Shown here: one piece after another, positions 22,734-26,969 of the stretch
How the letters are laid out: each line of letters starts with the position of its first letter
How positions within the stretch are numbered: position 1 is the stretch's first letter
DNA from: Nocardioidaceae bacterium
Lineage (GTDB): Bacteria > Actinomycetota > Actinomycetes > Propionibacteriales > Nocardioidaceae
DNA length: 26,969 bases
Assembly (NCBI GenBank): GCA_013696365.1
Contig: JACCYS010000242.1
Span: 1 to 26,969 of the forward strand
Direction: 5' to 3'
Position numbers and translations under genes: made by a program
Notes under the pieces: generated by a model
What the model was told of the DNA's origin: nothing
Databases searched by the model: none
The model's input: the letters and a program-made list of their open reading frames with translations, nothing else

Positions 22734-23725
22734 GGGTCCTGGTCACTGGCGCGACCGGCATGCTCGGCCGCGGCGTCGCCTCCGCACTGTTGAGGCGTGG
22801 CGACGAGGTGACCGTTCTGCAGCGGCGTCCGTCGGGGTTGGCGTGCGGCGAGGTGCTGGGTGACGTCGCCGATAGCGCCGTCGTAGCTCACGCGGCGGCA
22901 CGTCAGGACGCAGTCGTGCACCTCGCAGCCAAGGTGGATGTCGTCGGCCGCTGGGCCGACTACGCGCGCGTAAACATCGAGGGCACCCGCGCCGTCCTCG
23001 AGGCCTGCCGCGCCGGAGGTGTCGGTCGGTTGGTGCATGTGTCGTCACCCGCTGTGGCGCACGCAGGCAACCCCCTCGTCGGTGTCGGTGCCGAACCAGC
23101 CGACCCGCAGCGTGCGCGCGGTCACTACGCACGCTCCAAAGCGGTCGCTGAGCTCGAAGTGCTGGCGGCGGACTCGCAGCGGCTGGCCGTGCTGTGCATC
23201 CGTCCGCACCTGGTGTGGGGGCCGGGCGACACTCAGCTGGTGGCCCGTATCGTGTCCCGGGCACGCGCGGGCCGACTGCCGTTGATCGGGTCTGGCGCCG
23301 CGCTGATCGACACCACGTACGTCAGCAACGCTGTCGACGCTCTGGTCGCGGCACTGGACGCTGACCTGCACGGCGAGGCGCTGGTCGTGTCCAATGGTGA
23401 GCCGCGGCCGGTTGCCGAGATCCTGTCGCGGCTGTGCGCCGCAGCCGGCGCCCCGCTGCCCCGCGGCCGGCTGCCTGTCGCATCGGCACGCCTTGCCGGA
23501 GCCGGCGTCGAGGCCGCGTGGGCGCTGCTCGACCGGCGCGACGCTCCTCCCCTGACCCGCTTCCTGGTCGAACAACTCAGCACCGCGCACTGGTTCGACC
23601 AGCGGCGCACCCGGCAGGCATTGGCGTGGACCCCGCAAGTCGGTCTGGAGCAGGGCTTCGCCGAGCTCGCGAGCTGGTACACCGCCGACTCGGACCCGGG
23701 GCCCAGCGGCAGTCGGGACGCGTAG
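22730..23725 (+). CDS. oleD: OleD, 2-alkyl-3-ketoalkanoate reductase
   Basis: This 331-residue short-chain dehydrogenase of the extended/epimerase type has an N-terminal TGATGMLG (GxxGxxG at 7-13) for NADP(H), a HLAAKVD strand, VHVSSP for the catalytic Ser (105/106) and Y133-x3-K137 in YARSK. In the ole pathway it reduces the OleA product to the 2-alkyl-3-hydroxy acid that OleC lactonises. The GTG start overlaps the oleBC stop. The C-terminus extends past the usual fold with a DPGPSGSRDA tail. The oligoribonuclease gene follows at once, but is probably a separate housekeeping gene. Confidence 0.92.
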   Translation: MRVLVTGATGMLGRGVASALLRRGDEVTVLQRRPSGLACGEVLGDVADSAVVAHAAARQDAVVHLAAKVDVVGRWADYARVNIEGTRAVLEACRAGGVGRLVHVSSPAVAHAGNPLVGVGAEPADPQRARGHYARSKAVAELEVLAADSQRLAVLCIRPHLVWGPGDTQLVARIVSRARAGRLPLIGSGAALIDTTYVSNAVDALVAALDADLHGEALVVSNGEPRPVAEILSRLCAAAGAPLPRGRLPVASARLAGAGVEAAWALLDRRDAPPLTRFLVEQLSTAHWFDQRRTRQALAWTPQVGLEQGFAELASWYTADSDPGPSGSRDA

Positions 23726-23731
23726 GGTGCA

Positions 23732-24352
23732 GTGGTGAACGACAAGGTGGTCTGGATCGACTGCGAGATGACCGGACTCGATCTGCGCACAGACGCGCTC
23801 GTCGAGGTTGCGGCACTGGTGACCGATTTCGAGCTGAACGTGCTGGGCGACGGCGTTGACATTGTCATCAAACCGCCAGCGGCAGCCGTCGATCAGATGC
23901 CCGACGTCGTTCGCGAGATGCACACGTCGTCGGGCCTGCTCGCCGAGCTGGTCACCGGGGTGAGCCTGGATGAGGCGGAGCAGCAGGTTCTGGCGTACGT
24001 GCGTGAGCATGTGCCGGAGCCGCGCAACGCGCCGTTGGCGGGCAACACGGTGGCAACCGACCGGGCGTTCCTCGGTCGCGACATGACCGCGCTGGAGGGA
24101 TGGCTGCACTACCGGATCATCGACGTCTCCTCCATCAAGGAGCTGTCGCGACGGTGGTACCCGCGTGCCTATTACGCCGCACCGAAGAAGTCTGGGAGGC
24201 ATCGGGCGCTCGCAGACATCCGCGAGAGCATCGAGGAGCTGCGCTACTACCGGGCCGCCGTGTTCGTACCGAAGCCCGGCCCCGACAGTGACACCGCGAA
24301 GGCATTGGCATCCGAGCACGGCGGCGCCCTGTCAGCCGCCACCGAAGGCTGA
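23732..24352 (+). CDS. orn: Oligoribonuclease
   Basis: This 206-residue DEDDh 3'-5' exoribonuclease degrades 2-5 nt RNA and pGpG-type dinucleotides. The catalytic residues are D10 and E12 in WIDCEMTGLD, the Asp in VATDRAFL, and the His and Asp of GRHRALADI. The YYAAPKKSGRHRA stretch is typical of Orn. Two GTGs (23732, 23735) are equally possible; the ribosome-binding site is weak (GGGTGC). It sits 6 bases after oleD. In many actinobacteria orn is followed by a tRNA-His gene, as here. Confidence 0.93.
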   Translation: MVNDKVVWIDCEMTGLDLRTDALVEVAALVTDFELNVLGDGVDIVIKPPAAAVDQMPDVVREMHTSSGLLAELVTGVSLDEAEQQVLAYVREHVPEPRNAPLAGNTVATDRAFLGRDMTALEGWLHYRIIDVSSIKELSRRWYPRAYYAAPKKSGRHRALADIRESIEELRYYRAAVFVPKPGPDSDTAKALASEHGGALSAATEG

Positions 24353-24363
24353 GTCACCGACCG

Positions 24364-24369
24364 ATACAC
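24364..24369 (+). promoter_or_regulatory. Candidate -10 element of the tRNA-His gene
   Basis: TACACT fits TANNNT and lies 37 bases before the tRNA 5' end, a usual leader length. No convincing -35 is seen. Confidence 0.4.
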
Positions 24370-24407
24370 TCCTCCGGGCGCCGCGGCCAGCGGTCGGGCG
24401 CTCGATG

Positions 24408-24483
24408 GTGGGTGTAGCTCAGCCGGTAGAGCACCTGGTTGTGGTCCAGGGGGCCGCGGGTTCAAGTCCCGTCACTCACCCCA
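24408..24483 (+). tRNA. tRNA-His, anticodon GTG
   Basis: A complete cloverleaf can be drawn. The acceptor stem GTGGGTG pairs with CACTCAC (one G-U), and the D-arm is GCTC...GAGC. The anticodon stem CCTGG/CCAGG carries loop TTGTGGT with anticodon GTG at 24441-24443. The T-arm is GCGGG-TTCAAGT-CCCGT. The extra 5' G typical of tRNA-His is encoded at 24407 and faces discriminator C24480, and the CCA end is encoded (24481-24483). Confidence 0.96.
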
Positions 24484-24499
24484 GCAGCACGAACAGCAC

Positions 24500-24534
24500 T
24501 GAGCCGGTGCCCCCGCATTGGGGACACCGGCTCA
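24500..24534 (+). terminator. Strong hairpin terminator after tRNA-His
   Basis: TGAGCCGGTGCCCCC (24500-24514) pairs with GGGGACACCGGCTCA (24520-24534): 14 of 15 pairs with one C-A mismatch and a 5-base loop. There is no T tract. It is positioned 17 bases after the CCA end. Confidence 0.8.
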
Positions 24535-24555
24535 GCGGTGAGGTCTGTGGGTGTT

Positions 24556-24762
24556 CTAGCGGGCGCTCTTAGCCTCGAAGGCGCCATAGAAGCCGAGCTC
24601 GCGCTCAGCCAGCGACCAGACCCCGGTGGCGGGGGCAGCCTGGTCCGCTGCGAGCACGGGGCTCGCGGTGCCGGTCAGGCTCAAACCCGGCCGACGGTCG
24701 GTGATGTTCAGGGCGGTGCTGATCAGAACCATCGCGACGATGGCCCCGACGAGGTACAACAT
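24556..24762 (-). CDS. Small single-pass membrane peptide (unknown)
   Basis: This 68-residue open frame has a hydrophobic N-terminal segment (MLYLVGAIVAMVLISTA), followed by a short polar region and an Ala-rich C-terminus ending AKSAR. AGGAG sits 6 bases before the ATG. No family is recognised. It is convergent with the tRNA-His terminator and divergent from the DUF6221 gene. The clean ribosome-binding site and membrane segment argue for a real gene; shortness and Ala bias argue for caution. Confidence 0.55.
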   Translation of the reverse strand: MLYLVGAIVAMVLISTALNITDRRPGLSLTGTASPVLAADQAAPATGVWSLAERELGFYGAFEAKSAR

Positions 24763-24805
24763 GGGGACTCCTGGGCTCGGGTGGTGCTCGATGTGACTCC
24801 TTCAC

Positions 24806-24834
24806 GGTAACCTCTATAGACTGCTTGAGGTACC
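24806..24834. promoter_or_regulatory. Inverted repeat in the divergent region before the DUF6221 gene
   Basis: GGTAACCTC (24806-24814) and GAGGTACC (24827-24834) are inverted copies (one extra A) around an A+T-richer centre containing TATAGACT. The region separates the divergent small membrane peptide and DUF6221 genes and could be an operator. Confidence 0.4.
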
Positions 24835-24939
24835 GCGAAGATGCCGCGGGAGCTGTGAGTTGTGTCGCATTCTTTCGGCCCCGTCGCACCGGCCGATCCT
24901 CAGCCCGGAAGAACCGGGACGAAACCCCCACACTGGCCC

Positions 24940-24945
24940 TATCGT
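24940..24945 (+). promoter_or_regulatory. Candidate -10 of a leaderless transcript for the DUF6221 gene
   Basis: TATCGT matches TANNNT and ends 7 bases before the ATG at 24953, the spacing at which the transcript would begin at or next to the start codon. No ribosome-binding site is visible, in agreement. Confidence 0.5.
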
Positions 24946-24952
24946 TCGGCGC

Positions 24953-25345
24953 ATGCTCGCAACCGACAGCCTTGGCCGCTCGCTCGCCCAGTTCCTGCTC
25001 AGCCGCATCAACGAGGACGAGGCGCTTGCTCGCCAAGCCTACGAGGAGAGCGCGGCCGCCGATCCGCAGACAGCCGACAGCAACTCGGCCGAGGTGCTGC
25101 ACACCGCACGGCACAGCCCAGCACGGGTGCTGATCTCGTGCGAGGCCAAACGTCAGATCGTGCAGAACACGCTGGACGCGGACCCCGATCAGGTGACCGA
25201 GTTGTTCGCGCTGGAGCCGCAAGGGGCGAGCGATCTGCCTCGCGAGCAGACGGTCACCGAGATGCAGTTTTTTGAGCGGGTGCTTCGCTATCTCGCGGTC
25301 ACCTACGCCGACCATCCCGACTACGAGATGCAGTGGCGGCCCTAA
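24953..25345 (+). CDS. DUF6221 family protein
   Basis: This 130-residue soluble protein matches the DUF6221 pattern: an N-terminal LAQFLLSRINEDEALARQA helix, a central PARVLISCEAKRQIVQ helix, and the terminal AVTYADHPDYEMQWRP block that includes HPDY-x3-W. The family is common in actinobacteria and their phages; its function is unknown. The ATG has no ribosome-binding site but sits 7 bases after a -10-like TATCGT, suggesting a leaderless mRNA. It is convergent with glpD, 40 bases apart. No phage genes surround it. Confidence 0.83.
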   Translation: MLATDSLGRSLAQFLLSRINEDEALARQAYEESAAADPQTADSNSAEVLHTARHSPARVLISCEAKRQIVQNTLDADPDQVTELFALEPQGASDLPREQTVTEMQFFERVLRYLAVTYADHPDYEMQWRP

Positions 25346-25385
25346 TGCTTACGCCCTATTTCCCGCTTGACCGATCGGTCTGTGG

Positions 25386-26969
25386 TCAGCTGAGCGGCAC
25401 CACGTCGGGCGCACCGAGCCGGGCCGCGTCGGCCGTCTCGTCATCCGGCATCTGCTGGCTCTCCCGCTCCGCGGCCACCCGCTGGCGGTAGTGCTCCACC
25501 TCGACGTCGACCTGCTCCTTGCTCCAACCGAGGACGTCGGCCATCAGCCATGCGGTCTTGTCGCATGCGCCCAGGCCGCGGTCGAAGGTCTCGATCGAGA
25601 TGCGGGTACGCCGGGTGAGCACGTCGTCGAGGTGCCTGGCCCCTTCGTGCGACGCGGCGTAAACGATCTCGGCGCACAGGTAGTCGTCGGCGCCCGGCAA
25701 CGCCTCCCCCAGCGACGGGTCGGCATCGATCAGGTCGAGCACGTCGTGCACCAGCGAGCCGTAGCGGTTGAGCAGGTGCTCCACCCGCACCGGGTGCAAC
25801 CCGGCCCGGCGAGCGAGCACGTGACGCTGGTTCCACAGCGCGTCCCAGCCCTCGGCGCCGAGCATCGGCACGTCCGCGGTCACCGAGGCGGGCACCGCCC
25901 GCTCGAGGTCACGGACAAGGCCGTGCACGGCCTCATCGACCGCGTCCTTGGCCATCACCCGGTACGTCGTGTACTTACCGCCGGCGACCACCACCAACCC
26001 CGGCGCCGGATGCCCCACCGCGTGCTCGCGAGACAGCTTGGAGGTCGCCTCGGACTCCCCGTACAGAAGCGGTCGCAGGCCGGCGTAGACACCCTCGACG
26101 TCGGCGTGGGTCAGCGGGGTCTCGAGCACGGCGTTGACGTGGTCGAGCAGGTACTCGATGTCGGACTTGCTGGCCGCCGGGTGGGCGTTGTCCAGCGCCC
26201 AGTCGGTGTCGGTGGTGCCGATGATCCAGTGCCGACCCCACGGGATCACGAACAGCACCGACTTCTCCGTACGCAGGATGAGCCCGGAGTCTGACCGGAT
26301 GCGGTCCCGCGGGACGACCAGGTGGATGCCCTTGCTGGCCCGCACGTGGAAGAGGCCGCGCTCGCCGGCCAGCCCTTGGGTCTCGTCGGTCCACACCCCC
26401 GTGGCGTTGACGGTCTGGCGGGCACGAACCCGCAGCTCGCGACCGCTCTCGAGGTCGTGGACCACGGCGCCGGTGACCCGCTCGCCCTCGCGCAGCAGCG
26501 CGGTGACGCGGGCCCGCGCGGCGATCGAGGTGCCGTATGCGGCAGCGGTACGGGCGATGAACATGGTGTGCCGGGCGTCGTCCACCTGCGCGTCGTAGTA
26601 CTGCAGCGCGCCGATGAGGGCGTCCTTTCGCAGCGCCGGGGCGATCGCCCGCGCTCCTTCACGGGTCAGGTGCCGGTGGTGCGGAACGCCCCGGCCACGC
26701 CCGGACAGCAGCGCCATCGTGTCGTACAGCAGGACGCCGGAGCCGGCGTATAGCCGCTCCCAGCCGCGGCCCTTGAGCGGATACAGGAACGGCACCGGCC
26801 GCACCAGGTGCGGTGCGAGCTTTTGAATGAGCAGTCCCCGCTCACGGAGGGCCTCGGCGACCAGCCCGAAGTCCAGCATCTCCAGGTAACGAAGACCGCC
26901 GTGGATCAGCTTGCTGGAGCGACTGGAGGTGCCCGACGCGAGGTCGCGGGCCTCGACCAGCCCGACCCG
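25386..26969 (-). CDS. glpD: Aerobic glycerol-3-phosphate dehydrogenase (5' end missing)
   Basis: The frame is open to the right edge, giving 527 residues without the true start. This FAD enzyme oxidises sn-glycerol 3-phosphate to DHAP at the membrane and feeds the quinone pool. It shows ASGTSSRSSKLIHGGLRYLE near the visible N-terminus, the PFLYPL and VVVAGGKYTTYRVMAKDAVD blocks, and a C-terminal DAO_C domain (about 390-510 of the visible part) with the ARHLDDVLTRRTRISIET helix. It ends in a short polar tail. The internal ATG at 26879 is not the start, because the conserved SSKLIHGG block lies upstream of it. It is convergent with the DUF6221 gene. Confidence 0.94.
   Translation of the reverse strand, partial: RVGLVEARDLASGTSSRSSKLIHGGLRYLEMLDFGLVAEALRERGLLIQKLAPHLVRPVPFLYPLKGRGWERLYAGSGVLLYDTMALLSGRGRGVPHHRHLTREGARAIAPALRKDALIGALQYYDAQVDDARHTMFIARTAAAYGTSIAARARVTALLREGERVTGAVVHDLESGRELRVRARQTVNATGVWTDETQGLAGERGLFHVRASKGIHLVVPRDRIRSDSGLILRTEKSVLFVIPWGRHWIIGTTDTDWALDNAHPAASKSDIEYLLDHVNAVLETPLTHADVEGVYAGLRPLLYGESEATSKLSREHAVGHPAPGLVVVAGGKYTTYRVMAKDAVDEAVHGLVRDLERAVPASVTADVPMLGAEGWDALWNQRHVLARRAGLHPVRVEHLLNRYGSLVHDVLDLIDADPSLGEALPGADDYLCAEIVYAASHEGARHLDDVLTRRTRISIETFDRGLGACDKTAWLMADVLGWSKEQVDVEVEHYRQRVAAERESQQMPDDETADAARLGAPDVVPLS

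Noticed and set aside
24408..24560. tRNA-His as integration site with att duplication
   Set aside because: I found no repeat of the tRNA 3' end elsewhere in the window.
24953..25345. Prophage remnant suggested by DUF6221
   Set aside because: There is no integrase, structural gene or attachment repeat at the nearby tRNA-His; DUF6221 genes are also common in actinobacterial chromosomes.
25369..25380. Perfect palindrome GACCGATCGGTC between convergent genes
   Set aside because: It has no loop for a terminator and sits at 3' ends where an operator is unlikely; a 12-base palindrome of this kind can occur by chance.
26879..26969. ATG at 26879 as start of glpD
   Set aside because: The conserved SSKLIHGGLRYLE block is encoded upstream of it in the same frame, so the gene continues past the window.

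Overview
The window is high-G+C DNA whose coding frames strongly prefer G or C at the third codon position, with many GTG starts and many 4-base ATGA/GTGA start-stop overlaps. Together with an OleB-OleC fusion, a DUF6221 protein, ECF sigma/anti-sigma pairs and DUF6286/Asp23 clusters, this points to the chromosome of an actinobacterium. The genus cannot be fixed from the sequence alone. I see no insertion sequence, phage, CRISPR array or rRNA.

Left part (1-7350): a YnjC-like permease (cut by the window edge) and a YnjB-like binding lipoprotein run leftward. They diverge from a TVP38/TMEM64 membrane protein and a CDP-alcohol phosphatidyltransferase. Next, leftward, is a tightly overlapped ECF sigma factor, zinc-type anti-sigma factor and mercuric-reductase-like flavoprotein, then a second, paralogous flavin disulfide reductase. 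The YnjB/YnjC/TVP38/CDP-AP grouping resembles the poorly understood ydjXYZ-ynjABCDEF locus of Escherichia coli, here rearranged and placed beside a redox-type sigma unit.

Centre-left (7506-13305, all +): a thiol and sulfur block. It holds a TlpA-like thioredoxin lipoprotein, CcdA and a DUF3179 lipoprotein with a CPLC motif. After a strong hairpin come a DoxX-like membrane protein, a TusA-like protein, a DsrE-like protein and a protein fusing a TusA-like domain to a radical SAM domain. This last quartet is the best candidate in the window for an undescribed system: a sulfur relay ending in a radical SAM enzyme.

Centre-right (13328-18929): a methyltransferase and a leftward cell-envelope stress cluster (three Asp23/Gls24-type proteins, a DUF2273-like peptide, DUF6286 and AmaP-like membrane proteins, a small J-domain-like protein). 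It diverges from an ECF sigma factor whose partner, in the usual anti-sigma position, is itself Asp23-like. A coiled-coil protein with a histone-H1-like lysine/alanine tail follows.

Right part (19072-26969): a complete head-to-head long-chain olefin pathway (oleA, fused oleBC, oleD), then oligoribonuclease (orn), tRNA-His(GTG) with a terminator hairpin, a small membrane peptide, a DUF6221 protein that is probably leaderless, and the 3' part of glpD running off the window.
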